Positions 18,176-27,000 are shown, counted from the stretch's first letter. The stretch: 64,000 nt of DNA from Comamonas thiooxydans (GCF_000964545.1 NZ_BBVD01000008.1:306953-370952); one strand, 5' to 3'. The notes: generated by a model not told the origin, from the sequence alone. A program made the numbers and translations.

Positions 18176-19411
18176 TCAGGACGGACGCTTCATCTGGCAA
18201 CTGGTGGGCGTGCTGGCCACATAGGGCTCGTAGTACTTCACGGGGGCGAAGGTGTAACCTGTGTTTTCCGCGTCATAGGGGAACTTGCCGCCAGCCTTCT
18301 GCCACTTGGAGATATACAGGCCTTGCTGCAACTGGTGGTCGCTCTTGCGCATCTCGACATCGCCGTTGAAGCTTTTCAGCTTCATGCCCTCGAGTGCCGC
18401 CGCAACCTTGACCGGGTCGGTGGAGCCTGTCTTGACAAAAGCTGCATCCAGCAAGGCGAATACATGGTAGATGGAGCTTTGCGTCAGGTCATCGTTGAAC
18501 TTCTTCTTGAAGCTTTCCATGCTCGCCTGAATCGGCGCACCCATGTTGTAGTGCCCATAAGTCACGGTATAGACCTTGCCCTCGGACGCTGCGCCCATGG
18601 CGGTGGGCCCCCCAGGACCGAAGGCATAGTAGGTATAGAACTTGACATTGTTCATCCCCGCATCATTGGCAGCCTTGAGCAGCAGCGACAGATCCGCTCC
18701 CCAGTTGCCGGTGATCACCGTATCGGCCCCAGACTGCTTGATCTTGGCCACATAGGGCGCAAAGTCGCGCACCTGGGCCAGAGGAGAGAAGTCATCACCC
18801 ACGATCTGCACATCGGGGCGCTTTTTCTTGAGCAGGTCCTTGGCGTATTTGGACACCTGCTGGCCATGGCCGTAGTTCTGGTTGATCAGATAGACCTTCT
18901 TGACCTCGGCATCGTCCTTCATGAATGTGGTCAATGCCTCCATCTTCATGGAGGTATCGGCATCGAGACGGAAATGCCAGTAGCTGCACTTGCTGTTGGT
19001 GAGATCGGGATCCACCGCAGCGTAGTTCAGATAGAGCAGCTCCTTGCCCTTGTTGCGATTGTTGTGCTTTTCCAGCGCATCCATGATGGCCAGCGCCGGT
19101 CCCGAGCCATTGCCCTGAGTCACATAGCGCACGCCCTGATCCATGGCCGAGCGCAGCGCGGCCGTGGTCTCCTGCGGGCTGAGCTTGTTGTCCAGCGCCA
19201 CGACCTCGAACTTCACGCCCGAGGCATTTTTCTTGTTGAACTCTTCCGCCAGCAGCTGAAAAGTCTTGAGCTGATTCGTTCCCACGGCAGCCATCAGACC
19301 CGACAAGGGATCAATCCAGGCGACCTTGACGGTTTCACCCTTCTGAGCCCATGCACCACCTGCACTCACAGCCATAGCCGAGAGGGCCACCGCACGCATA
19401 ACCCATTTCAT
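18176..19411 (-). CDS. Liv-type periplasmic substrate-binding protein, copy 1
   Basis: A 411-residue type-I periplasmic binding protein. The signal peptide ends at AWA-QKGE (about residue 22), and the mature part begins KGETVKVAWIDPLSG. It is a close paralogue of the protein encoded at 19642-20877: long identical runs include QGNGSGPALAIMDALEKHN, and both end YVASTPTSCQMKRPS. The strong AAAGGAG ribosome-binding site fixes the start. A TetR-like inverted repeat lies just upstream, so this copy may have its own promoter. The ligand is unknown; a linear or aromatic acid is possible given the neighbours. Confidence 0.88.
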   Translation of the reverse strand: MKWVMRAVALSAMAVSAGGAWAQKGETVKVAWIDPLSGLMAAVGTNQLKTFQLLAEEFNKKNASGVKFEVVALDNKLSPQETTAALRSAMDQGVRYVTQGNGSGPALAIMDALEKHNNRNKGKELLYLNYAAVDPDLTNSKCSYWHFRLDADTSMKMEALTTFMKDDAEVKKVYLINQNYGHGQQVSKYAKDLLKKKRPDVQIVGDDFSPLAQVRDFAPYVAKIKQSGADTVITGNWGADLSLLLKAANDAGMNNVKFYTYYAFGPGGPTAMGAASEGKVYTVTYGHYNMGAPIQASMESFKKKFNDDLTQSSIYHVFALLDAAFVKTGSTDPVKVAAALEGMKLKSFNGDVEMRKSDHQLQQGLYISKWQKAGGKFPYDAENTGYTFAPVKYYEPYVASTPTSCQMKRPS

Positions 19412-19452
19412 ACTTGTCTCCTTTCATTGTTTTTGCTAGCGACTGCCGCCAA

Positions 19453-19468
19453 TCTACCGGTCGGTAGA
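19453..19468. promoter_or_regulatory. Inverted repeat resembling a TetR-family operator
   Basis: TCTACCG and CGGTAGA are perfect 7-bp arms with spacer GT. They lie 42-57 bp upstream of the copy 1 binding-protein start, in the gap between the paralogues. ACCGnnCGGT-type palindromes are common operators of TetR regulators of acyl-CoA metabolism. No TetR gene is in the window. A T-tract follows on the plus strand only, where no gene ends, so a terminator is less likely. Confidence 0.45.
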
Positions 19469-19591
19469 CTTTTTCCCGCTGGGGAAAGCCTTAGTAACTA
19501 TCACGCATGCGACTTCCAAGGCCGATTCGCGGCAGTTGGCGACACTTGTGCGACAGCTGCTCGCACTTGCAGGCGAATGAAACCCGGGAAT

Positions 19592-19616
19592 AAAAAAGGA
19601 CGCCACCAGGGCGCCC
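19592..19616 (-). terminator. Terminator-like hairpin after binding protein copy 2
   Basis: On the minus strand GGGCGCC, CTGGT and GGCGTCC form a hairpin with one mismatch, followed by six T residues, 25 bp after the stop of copy 2. It would partly insulate copy 2 from copy 1 and livHMGF. Confidence 0.6.
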
Positions 19617-19641
19617 CGAATATCGATCCAGCCTCCCCCGC

Positions 19642-20877
19642 TCAGGAGGGGCGTTTCATCTGGCAACTGGTGGGGGTGCTGGCCACATAGGGCTCGAAGT
19701 ACTTCACGGGCGCAAAGGTATAACCCGTGTTCTCCGAGTCCATGGGGTATTTGCCGCCGGCCTTCTCCCATCGCGCGATGTACAGGCCCTGCTGCAGCTG
19801 GTGATCGGTCTTGCGCATCTCGACCTCGCCGTTGTAGTTCTGAAACTTCATGCCCTCCATGGTCGCGGCGACCTTGACCGGGTCGGTGGTCTTGGCTTTT
19901 GCAAAAGCCTGGTCGAGCATGTTCAGCCCCGTGTACACGGTACCGGTGTACATATCCTCGTTGACCTTGGCCTTGAAGCCCTTGACGATCTTGTCCATGG
20001 CGCCGGGCATGTTCAGGTGGCCGTAGCCCACCATATAGACCTTGCCTGCCGCCGCCGCCCCCATGGCCGTGGGCGCGCCCGTGGCAATGGCGTAATAGGT
20101 GTAGAACTTGACGTTGTTCAGGCCAGCATCATTGGCGGCCTTGATGAGCAGCGCCAGGTCCGAGCCCCAGTTGCCGGTGATCACCGTATCGGCGCCCGAC
20201 TGCTTGATCTTGGCCACATAGGGTGCAAAGTCGCGCACCTGGGCCAGAGGAGAGAAGTCGTCACCCACGATTTCCACATCGGGGCGCTTGCGCTTGAGCA
20301 TCTCCTTGGCAAACTTGGACACCTGCTGGCCATGCGAGTAGTTCTGGTTGATCAGATAGACCTTCTTGACCTCTGGCACGTCCTTCATATACGTGGTCAA
20401 GGCCTCCATCTTCATGGAGGTATCGGCATCGAGGCGGAAATGCCAGTAGCTGCACTTGCTGTTGGTCAGGTCCGGGTCCACCGCCGCATAGTTGAGGAAC
20501 ACGACCTCCTTGCCCTTGTTGCGCGCATTGTGCTTTTCCAGCGCATCCATGATGGCCAGCGCCGGGCCCGAGCCATTGCCCTGGAACACATAGCGCACGC
20601 CCTGATCCATGGCCGAGCGCAGCGCGGCCGTGGTCTCCTGCGGGCTGAGCTTGTTGTCGATGCCGATGATTTCGAACTTCACCCCCGAAGCACTGCTCTT
20701 GTTGATTTCCTCGGCCACGTACTGCAGGCTTTTGAGCTGATTGGATCCCAGCGCTGCCATCAGGCCCGAGAGCGGGTCAATCCAGGCGACCTTGACGGTC
20801 TCACCCTTCTGCGCCATCGCACTCCCCGCGCACGCCAGGATCACCGATGCTGTCAAAGCCTTGATTGCAAACTTCAT
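19642..20877 (-). CDS. Liv-type periplasmic substrate-binding protein, copy 2
   Basis: A 411-residue binding protein, the upstream member of the tandem pair. The signal peptide is MKFAIKALTASVILACAGSA, cleaved before QKGE. The start at 20877 has a CGGAG ribosome-binding site; a longer in-frame start at 20925 would spoil the signal peptide. Divergence from copy 1 is concentrated in the region around residues 235-330 (for example YYAIATGAPTAMGAAA versus YYAFGPGGPTAMGAAS) and in the signal peptide. Two binding proteins probably widen the ligand range of one permease. Confidence 0.88.
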   Translation of the reverse strand: MKFAIKALTASVILACAGSAMAQKGETVKVAWIDPLSGLMAALGSNQLKSLQYVAEEINKSSASGVKFEIIGIDNKLSPQETTAALRSAMDQGVRYVFQGNGSGPALAIMDALEKHNARNKGKEVVFLNYAAVDPDLTNSKCSYWHFRLDADTSMKMEALTTYMKDVPEVKKVYLINQNYSHGQQVSKFAKEMLKRKRPDVEIVGDDFSPLAQVRDFAPYVAKIKQSGADTVITGNWGSDLALLIKAANDAGLNNVKFYTYYAIATGAPTAMGAAAAGKVYMVGYGHLNMPGAMDKIVKGFKAKVNEDMYTGTVYTGLNMLDQAFAKAKTTDPVKVAATMEGMKFQNYNGEVEMRKTDHQLQQGLYIARWEKAGGKYPMDSENTGYTFAPVKYFEPYVASTPTSCQMKRPS

Positions 20878-21063
20878 AGAGCGTCTCCGTTGGTGGTTAT
20901 GAGCGACGCCCAGACTAAAGGGCAAGCCAGCGCCTGCGGCTTGGGGGTTGCCCTAGCGCATATCACTTTGGCGACTGCAGGGTTTACCTCAGGCCGAAGC
21001 TCCCAAAACAATAGCTGCTGGCGCCCGCCTATAAAAATGCAGAGACTTATCTGATTCAGCGGC

Positions 21064-22086
21064 CTAGAGCGGCAACTGGCTTTCCGTCAGCGGCAGGCCG
21101 CTGGCGCTGGTCAGCACCTGCGGTTCCGGCAATTCCCTGTCCTCCAGATGCGGTCCTATATCGCGCATCAACTCGTCGAAACTCAGCCTGCCGGCCTTGA
21201 CCCTGGCCAGCAGTTCGACCACTCCGGGCAATTGATCAAAGCGTGCTCCTGCAATCAGCGCCAGACACAGATAGTTGAGCAGGTCGCGCGTACCAGCAAG
21301 CCCATGGCGGCGCGCAAACTCCAGTTGCTGACGCGCAAACCAATGCATTGCCAGCGGCGGCAATCTGTCGCGCAGATGGACCTGGTTCAGATTCAGGTAA
21401 TAGATCAGCAAATCGGGCACATTGCCCTTTACCAACGCATCGACCTGAGCGGTGCTGAATTGAAACGGCAGGGGCGCCGCAGGCCCGGCAAAATCAGCCA
21501 CCGCATATTCATGCAACCGGCCCGATCGACTCCAGCACCACCAGCGTGCAACCGGACCCAGCAAGGCCAGGCACTGGGCAGGGCGCAGCACGGGTTCGAT
21601 GGCGGTTTGCATGTCCGGATCGCTTTGCCCGAGCAAGGCCGCCAGCACGGCGGGGTCCCACAAGGCAAGATAGCTGCCGTCGCCGCCAGGCAGTCTTGGA
21701 TCCATGGCCAGGCGCAGATGGGCCAGCAGCACCGGCATCTCGCACTCGCTCGCCAGCAAGCTGGCGCAAGGGCTGGCCTGCACCACATCGAGCACGGCGT
21801 CGAGAAAATTCTGCTGCGGCATTTTCAAGGCCTGAGCAGTGCTGCCAAGGTGTACCAACCAGGGGCTGAGCTTGCCCTCCTTGCTCGCGCGTGTGAACGC
21901 AAACAAGGCCTCGGCACCGCTTTGCGGCACCTGCGCCAACAAGTCACTGTTCTGCGCCGCATCCAGCAACAGATACAGCTGCAAGGGCTTGCCTGTTGGC
22001 TTACCAGTCGAGACGAGCTGCGACCAGCGCAGAGGCCAGCTCTTGCGTGCAGGTCTTGTTTGCGGCCAGAGCGGCCCGGCGCTCAT
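21064..22086 (-). CDS. DUF4123-domain protein (type VI secretion adaptor-like)
   Basis: A 340-residue protein. Residues about 30-170 fit DUF4123: LQLYLLLDAAQNSDLL, a central LLAHLRLAMDPRLPGG followed by LWDPAVLAALL, and the LGPVARWWCW strand. The C-terminal half is helical (FARRHGLAGTRDLLNYLCLA). DUF4123 proteins (Tap/TEC) load effectors onto VgrG spikes. No vgrG, PAAR or effector gene is near, so this is an orphan. The ATG at 22086 has an AAGGAG site and overlaps the stop of the small upstream gene as ATGA. A longer frame upstream is antisense-like and not used. Confidence 0.7.
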   Translation of the reverse strand: MSAGPLWPQTRPARKSWPLRWSQLVSTGKPTGKPLQLYLLLDAAQNSDLLAQVPQSGAEALFAFTRASKEGKLSPWLVHLGSTAQALKMPQQNFLDAVLDVVQASPCASLLASECEMPVLLAHLRLAMDPRLPGGDGSYLALWDPAVLAALLGQSDPDMQTAIEPVLRPAQCLALLGPVARWWCWSRSGRLHEYAVADFAGPAAPLPFQFSTAQVDALVKGNVPDLLIYYLNLNQVHLRDRLPPLAMHWFARQQLEFARRHGLAGTRDLLNYLCLALIAGARFDQLPGVVELLARVKAGRLSFDELMRDIGPHLEDRELPEPQVLTSASGLPLTESQLPL

Positions 22087-22340
22087 GGCAACTCCTTGTT
22101 CACAAAGGCTGAGCGCTGCTGCGCCCGACGTGCCAGGCACTCCAGACACACATTGCGCGGTGCAGCCTGGGCGACAGCCTCTGGCCCGCAGGCTGCTGCA
22201 GGAAGACTCCATGTACCCAGTCCGCCTAGCAAGGCGGCTCCGAGAAGCTGGCGTCGCGGCAAGTCGTGGGCACGACCACCATCCGATATCAAGAGTGACG
22301 AGCAGTCGCAAAAACCGGGAGCTGAAGGCATGGATGTCAA
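22083..22340 (-). CDS. Small exported protein with twin-arginine-like signal, unknown function
   Basis: An 85-residue frame whose stop overlaps the DUF4123 start (ATGA), indicating translational coupling. It has DLPRRQLLGAALLGGLG, a twin-arginine followed by a hydrophobic stretch, then PAAAC and a CLECLARR motif. The ATG at 22340 has no good ribosome-binding site; ATG at 22331 is possible. I do not recognise the family. The coupling to a DUF4123 gene raises the idea of a cargo or anchor. Confidence 0.5.
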   Translation of the reverse strand: MTSMPSAPGFCDCSSLLISDGGRAHDLPRRQLLGAALLGGLGTWSLPAAACGPEAVAQAAPRNVCLECLARRAQQRSAFVNKELP

Positions 22341-22366
22341 GCAATGGCGCCAGAAAAGGCACAGGC

Positions 22367-22397
22367 AAAAAAGCCATCATCTCACGATGATGGCTTT
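22367..22397 (-). terminator. Intrinsic terminator after the acyl-CoA ligase gene
   Basis: A 10-bp perfect stem, AAGCCATCAT/ATGATGGCTT, with loop CTCACG and a T-tract on the minus strand, 23 bp after the ligase stop. The small exported gene therefore needs a promoter between 22340 and 22367. Confidence 0.85.
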
Positions 22398-22419
22398 GCT
22401 CCGGCCGGGCCGGCTGCAT

Positions 22420-24063
22420 TCAGGCTGCCGAGGGCAGTTGGTAGTCCTTGAGTTCCTCGCGCAGACGGGTCTTGAGCATCTTGCCTGTGGCACCGATCGG
22501 AATGGCCTCCACAAACACCACATCATCGGGAATCTGCCACTTGGCCGTCTTGCCCTCGTAGAACTTCAGCAGCTCCTCACGCGTGATTTCCGCACCGGGC
22601 TTCTTGACCACGGCCACGATGGGGCGCTCGTCCCACTTGGGATGCGGCATGCCTATGCAGGCAGCCATGGCCACGGCCGGGTTGGCCATGGCGATGTTTT
22701 CAATATCGATGGAGCTGATCCATTCGCCGCCGGACTTGATCACATCCTTGCTGCGGTCGGTGATCTGCATATAGCCGTCGGGATCTATCGTCGCCACATC
22801 CCCCGTCGGGAACCAACCGTGGCCGTCGGCCCCGCGCACCAAGGGGTTGCCGCTGCCTTTGTAATAGCTGTCGATGATCCAGGGGCCGCGCACCAGCAGG
22901 TCGCCATAGCTCTTGCCATCCCAGGGCTGTTCGTCACCGGCGTCGTTGACGATCTTCATCTCCACACCATAGATCGCGCGCCCCTGCTTCTGCCGGATCT
23001 TCATCTGCTCTTCCTTGGGCAGTTCCAGATGCTTGTTCTTGAGCGTGCACAGCGTGCCCAGCGGGCTCATCTCCGTCATGCCCCATGCGTGCAGCACCTC
23101 CACGCCGTAGTCGTCCTGGAAGGCGGTGATCATGGCTGGCGGGCAGGCGGAGCCGCCGATCACCGTGCGATTGAGCTTGGAAAAACGCAGGCCGCCCGGC
23201 TTCATATAGCCGAGCAGCATCTGCCAGACGGTGGGCACGCCAGCAGCAAAGGTCACGCCCTCCGACTCGATCAGCTCGTAGACCGACTTCCCATCGAGCG
23301 CCGGGCCCGGAAAGACCATCTTGCAGCCCGTGAGCGCCGCCGAATATGGCAGGCCCCAGGCATTGACGTGGAACATGGGGACCACGGGCAGCACCGAATC
23401 ACGGGCCGACAAGCACATCACATCGGGCAGCGCGGCAGCATAGGCGTGCAGCGTGCTGGAGCGGTGGCTGTAGAGCACGGCCTTGGGGTTGCCCGTGGTG
23501 CCGCTGGTGTAGCACATGCTGGATGCGGTGTTCTCGTCGAACTGCGGCCAGCGGTATTGATCGGACTGGCCCGCAATCCAGCTCTCGTAGCTGACGAGGC
23601 CTGGAATGCCGCTGTCTGCCGGCAGCCGGTCTGTATCGCAGAGCACCACCCATTGCTGCACCTGCGGGCATTTGGCATGCACGGCCTGGATGATGGGCAA
23701 AAAGGTCAGGTCAAAGCACAGCACCTTGTCTTCGGCGTGATTGACGATCCATGCGACCTGCTCGGGATGCAGGCGCGGGTTGATGGTGTGCAGCACCCGG
23801 CCCGAGCCGCTGACGCCAAAATACATCTCCATGTGGCGATAGCCATTCCAGGCCAGGCTGGCCACGCGCTCGCCCTGCACCAGGCCCATGGCATCGAGCT
23901 TGTTGGCAAGCTGACGCGAGCGCGCCGCCAGATCCTTGTAGGTATAGCGGTGGATATCGCCTTCCACACGGCGGGAGACTATCTCTCCATCGGCATGGTT
24001 GCGCGCGGCAAACTCGATCAGGGAAGAAATCAACAGCGGCTGGCTTTGCATCAGACCCAACAT
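22420..24063 (-). CDS. Fatty-acid--CoA ligase (AMP-binding, acyl-CoA synthetase)
   Basis: A 547-residue adenylate-forming enzyme that activates a carboxylic acid to its CoA thioester. Seen: the P-loop YTSGTTGNPKAVLYSHRS, LHAWGMTEMSP (A5 motif), TGDVATIDPDGYMQITDRSK (A7/A8), and the C-terminal catalytic Lys in GATGKMLKTRLRE. The start at 24063 has an AGGAG ribosome-binding site; an upstream extension to 24201 is rejected. It resembles the medium/long-chain and 3-methylthiopropionate ligase group, so the substrate is uncertain. It can feed the nearby beta-oxidation genes. Confidence 0.9.
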   Translation of the reverse strand: MLGLMQSQPLLISSLIEFAARNHADGEIVSRRVEGDIHRYTYKDLAARSRQLANKLDAMGLVQGERVASLAWNGYRHMEMYFGVSGSGRVLHTINPRLHPEQVAWIVNHAEDKVLCFDLTFLPIIQAVHAKCPQVQQWVVLCDTDRLPADSGIPGLVSYESWIAGQSDQYRWPQFDENTASSMCYTSGTTGNPKAVLYSHRSSTLHAYAAALPDVMCLSARDSVLPVVPMFHVNAWGLPYSAALTGCKMVFPGPALDGKSVYELIESEGVTFAAGVPTVWQMLLGYMKPGGLRFSKLNRTVIGGSACPPAMITAFQDDYGVEVLHAWGMTEMSPLGTLCTLKNKHLELPKEEQMKIRQKQGRAIYGVEMKIVNDAGDEQPWDGKSYGDLLVRGPWIIDSYYKGSGNPLVRGADGHGWFPTGDVATIDPDGYMQITDRSKDVIKSGGEWISSIDIENIAMANPAVAMAACIGMPHPKWDERPIVAVVKKPGAEITREELLKFYEGKTAKWQIPDDVVFVEAIPIGATGKMLKTRLREELKDYQLPSAA

Positions 24064-24291
24064 TGGCAGTCTCCTGGATATCGTTGTGATGATCGGGAAG
24101 CATCCTAGCGCGGGCTTCCAGGCCGTCATCTGAGGACTGTCACCAATGCGTAACCTTGGCGACCTTTGTCTGCATCCTCCCTCTGAACGATGTGCGCGCA
24201 CTCAGGGAAAAACCTAGGCTGCTCTCCAACGGAAACCGGCTCAACAACCCTGCAAACCCTGTCCTTGATGCTGCTCAAGCACAATGATTGC

Positions 24292-25803
24292 ATGAGCGAA
24301 TCCCCTGCCCCGCAATGGCGCAAGCCCGGCCGCTTCGAAGCTCTGGGCCCGGCTTTTTTCACCTATCTCCAACCCACGCCCGTGCCAGAGCCGCACTGGA
24401 TTGCAGCCAGCGTCAGCACGGCCCGCTGGATGGGTCTGAACACCGAGTGGCTGCACAGCGCCGAAGCGCTGCAAATCCTCAGCGGCAATGCCGTCTCCGG
24501 CCATGGCAACGGCGGCAGCAAGCCGCTGGCCACTGTCTATAGCGGTCACCAGTTCGGCGTCTGGGCCGGCCAGCTTGGCGACGGCCGTGCCATCCTGTTG
24601 GGCGAGACTGAGCAGGGCTTTGAAGTCCAGCTCAAGGGCGCTGGCCGCACCCCCTATTCACGCATGGGCGACGGCCGGGCCGTGCTGCGCTCGTCGATTC
24701 GCGAATTTCTCTGCAGCGAAGCCATGGCAGCCCTGGGCATTCCCACCACGCGAGCGCTGGCGCTGACGGGCTCGCCCTTGCCCGTGGCGCGCGAGACCAT
24801 GGAAACTGCCGCCGTCGTGACCCGTGTGGCCGAGAGCTTCATCCGCTTCGGCCATTTCGAGCATTTCGCCGCGCGCGACATGCAGACCGAACTTAAAGCC
24901 CTGGCCGATCTGGTCATAGACCAGCATTACCCGGAATGCCGCACGGCCGTTGCACTGAACGGCAATCCCTACGCCAATTTTCTGCAGGCCGTAAGCGAGC
25001 GCACTGCCCGACTGATGGCCCAGTGGCAAGGCGTGGGCTTTTGCCATGGTGTGATGAATACCGACAATATGAGCATTCTGGGCCTGACCATCGACTACGG
25101 CCCCTTCCAGTTTCTCGACGCCTTCGACCCAGGCCATATCTGCAACCACAGCGACAGCCAGGGCCGCTATGCCTTTAACCGCCAGCCCCAGGTGGCCTAC
25201 TGGAATCTGTATTGCCTGGGCCAGGCCCTGCTGCCGCTGATTGGCAACGAAGAGCTGACGATCTCCGCTCTGGAGTCGTACAAGACCGTCTTTCCCGCCG
25301 CCTATGCGCGCCAGATGCTGTCCAAACTGGGCCTGCCCGAAAACGAGGCCGGCACGCCTGCCACCGAAGGCCGCTTTGCACTACTGGTCAACCCGCTGCT
25401 GCAGATCCTGGCCGACAACAAGGTGGACTACACCATCTTTTTCAGCCGCCTGACCGATGCTGTTGCACAAAGGCAGGAAACGAAAATCGACTTTGAGCCA
25501 CTGCGTGACATCATTCTGGATCGCGCCAGCTTTGATGCCTGGTCACTCACTTATTCAGAGCAGCTAGCGCAAGTGGACAAAGCACAGACCGTCGATTTGA
25601 TGCAAAAATCCAATCCGCGCTTTGTGCTGCGCAACCATCTGGGCGAGACCGTGATTCGTGCCGCCCAGGCCGGTGACTTCGCCCCGGTGCAGCAGATGCT
25701 GGCCGTGTTGCAGACGCCTTATGACTCGCACCCGGACCACAACGACTGGGCCGGCTTCCCGCCCGACTGGGCTTCCTCGATTGAAATCAGCTGTTCATCA
25801 TGA
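24292..25803 (+). CDS. selO: Protein adenylyltransferase SelO (YdiU family)
   Basis: A 503-residue pseudokinase-fold enzyme known to transfer AMP to protein Ser/Thr/Tyr and to act in redox stress. Seen: VYSGHQFGVWAGQLGDGRA, KGAGRTPYSRMGDGRAVLRS, HGVMNTDNMSILGLTIDYGP with the metal-binding Asn and Asp, and FLDAFDPGHICNHSD. The start at 24292 (MSESPAP) gives the normal N-terminus; ATG 24268 is a possible alternative. Its stop overlaps the msrB start as ATGA, and both act in oxidative-stress biology. Confidence 0.9.
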   Translation: MSESPAPQWRKPGRFEALGPAFFTYLQPTPVPEPHWIAASVSTARWMGLNTEWLHSAEALQILSGNAVSGHGNGGSKPLATVYSGHQFGVWAGQLGDGRAILLGETEQGFEVQLKGAGRTPYSRMGDGRAVLRSSIREFLCSEAMAALGIPTTRALALTGSPLPVARETMETAAVVTRVAESFIRFGHFEHFAARDMQTELKALADLVIDQHYPECRTAVALNGNPYANFLQAVSERTARLMAQWQGVGFCHGVMNTDNMSILGLTIDYGPFQFLDAFDPGHICNHSDSQGRYAFNRQPQVAYWNLYCLGQALLPLIGNEELTISALESYKTVFPAAYARQMLSKLGLPENEAGTPATEGRFALLVNPLLQILADNKVDYTIFFSRLTDAVAQRQETKIDFEPLRDIILDRASFDAWSLTYSEQLAQVDKAQTVDLMQKSNPRFVLRNHLGETVIRAAQAGDFAPVQQMLAVLQTPYDSHPDHNDWAGFPPDWASSIEISCSS

Positions 25804-26216
25804 GCTTTCCTGTCCAGAAATCCGACCAAGAATGGCAAGCCCTGTTGCAGGACAAGGGTGCCGAAGCTGCGGCCTTCCAGGTCACACGCCACGCAGCCAC
25901 CGAGCGACCTTTCACCGGCAAATACGAGCAGTTCTGGGCCGATGGCAGCTACCACTGCATCTGCTGCGGCAACAAGCTGTTCGACTCCCATACCAAGTTT
26001 GACGCCGGCTGCGGCTGGCCCAGCTTTGACCAGGCCCTACCCGGTGCCATCACCAATATCGTGGACCGCAGCCATGGCATGGTGCGCACCGAGACGGTGT
26101 GCAGCAACTGCGGAGCCCATCTGGGCCATGTCTTTCCCGACGGTCCCACTGACACAGGCCTGCGCTACTGCATGAACTCGGCCTCGCTGGATTTCCAGAA
26201 CGAGCCCCCAAAATAA
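25800..26216 (+). CDS. msrB: Peptide-methionine (R)-S-oxide reductase MsrB
   Basis: A 138-residue MsrB that repairs methionine-R-sulfoxide. Zinc cysteines are Cys53/Cys56 (CICC) and Cys101/Cys104 (CSNC). The catalytic Cys124 is in LRYCMNSASL, and the candidate resolving Cys71 is in DAGCGWPSF. No signal peptide, so cytoplasmic. It is translationally coupled to selO by a 4-bp overlap. Confidence 0.95.
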   Translation: MSFPVQKSDQEWQALLQDKGAEAAAFQVTRHAATERPFTGKYEQFWADGSYHCICCGNKLFDSHTKFDAGCGWPSFDQALPGAITNIVDRSHGMVRTETVCSNCGAHLGHVFPDGPTDTGLRYCMNSASLDFQNEPPK

Positions 26217-26282
26217 GAGCTGGCAAGGCTTGAGCAGCAAGGGCTATGCTTCCAATCGGGCTTTCTGCGCTGGCGTTGCGTA

Positions 26283-26301
26283 TCAGCTTTGATAGCTGAT
26301 T
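26283..26301. other. Hairpin-forming palindrome between msrB and yciB
   Basis: ATCAGCT-TTGAT-AGCTGAT is a perfect 7-bp stem, flanked by CGCTGG and CCAGCG which extend the fold. It shares the TTTGATAGCT word with repeat family B. It is not followed by a T-tract, so it is not a classical terminator. Confidence 0.4.
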
Positions 26302-26430
26302 CCGTCCAGCGTACAAGGCTTTGCTCACGGTATGAGCTGGGCTTTGGTGCATGATGCGGCTTTGCTCGCAGCGCCGGGAACCTTGCCGGTGCTACGCAGT
26401 CTGAATTTCAGAACGACTACCATTTCGCGC

Positions 26431-27000
26431 ATGAAGCTGCTGATTGATTTCTTCCCCATCATCCTGTTTTTCGTGGCCTTCAAGGTCTGGGGCATATACA
26501 CCGCCACAGCCGTGGCCATTGCCGCCACTGTGGCGCAGATCGCCTATCTGCGCTTCAAGACCGGCAAGATCGAGCCCATGCAGTGGATGAGCCTCGGCGT
26601 CATCGTGCTGTTTGGCGGCGCCACTTTGCTGGCCCATGACGACAACTTCATCAAATGGAAGCCCACGGTGCTTTACTGGCTCATGGGCGGCGCACTGCTG
26701 ATCGGTCAGCTGGTTTTCAAAAAGAACCTGCTGCGCTCCGTCATGGGCGCGCAGCTGCAACTGCCCGACGCCATCTGGCTCAAACTCAACTGGGCCTGGA
26801 CTGCTTTCTTCGCCGCCATGGGCGGACTCAACATCTGGGTAGCCTATAACTTCGACACCGATACCTGGGTCAACTTCAAGCTGTTTGGCGGCATGGGACT
26901 GATGGTGGTGTTTGTGATTGCGCAAGCCATCTACATGAGCCGCTACCTGCCCCAGGACGGCGTGCCCAGCGCGGCCGAAGCCAAGGACAAGCAGCCATGA
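26431..27000 (+). CDS. yciB: Inner membrane-spanning septation protein YciB (IspZ)
   Basis: A 189-residue membrane protein with five to six hydrophobic segments. The N-terminus MKLLIDFFPIILFFVAFKVW, the WKPTVLYWLMGGALLIGQLV segment and LNWAWTAFFAAMGGLNIWVA match YciB, which works in septation and envelope integrity. The start at 26431 gives the conserved MKLLIDFFP beginning; an upstream start at 26332 would add 33 residues. It overlaps bolA by 4 bp. Confidence 0.92.
   Translation: MKLLIDFFPIILFFVAFKVWGIYTATAVAIAATVAQIAYLRFKTGKIEPMQWMSLGVIVLFGGATLLAHDDNFIKWKPTVLYWLMGGALLIGQLVFKKNLLRSVMGAQLQLPDAIWLKLNWAWTAFFAAMGGLNIWVAYNFDTDTWVNFKLFGGMGLMVVFVIAQAIYMSRYLPQDGVPSAAEAKDKQP

Noticed and set aside
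21064..22340. A type VI secretion cluster
   Set aside because: Only the DUF4123 adaptor is present; no tss, vgrG, hcp or PAAR gene was found in the window.
21148..24108. A 986-codon open frame on the plus strand
   Set aside because: Antisense to the DUF4123 and acyl-CoA ligase genes; low-complexity translation, no motif, no ribosome-binding site.
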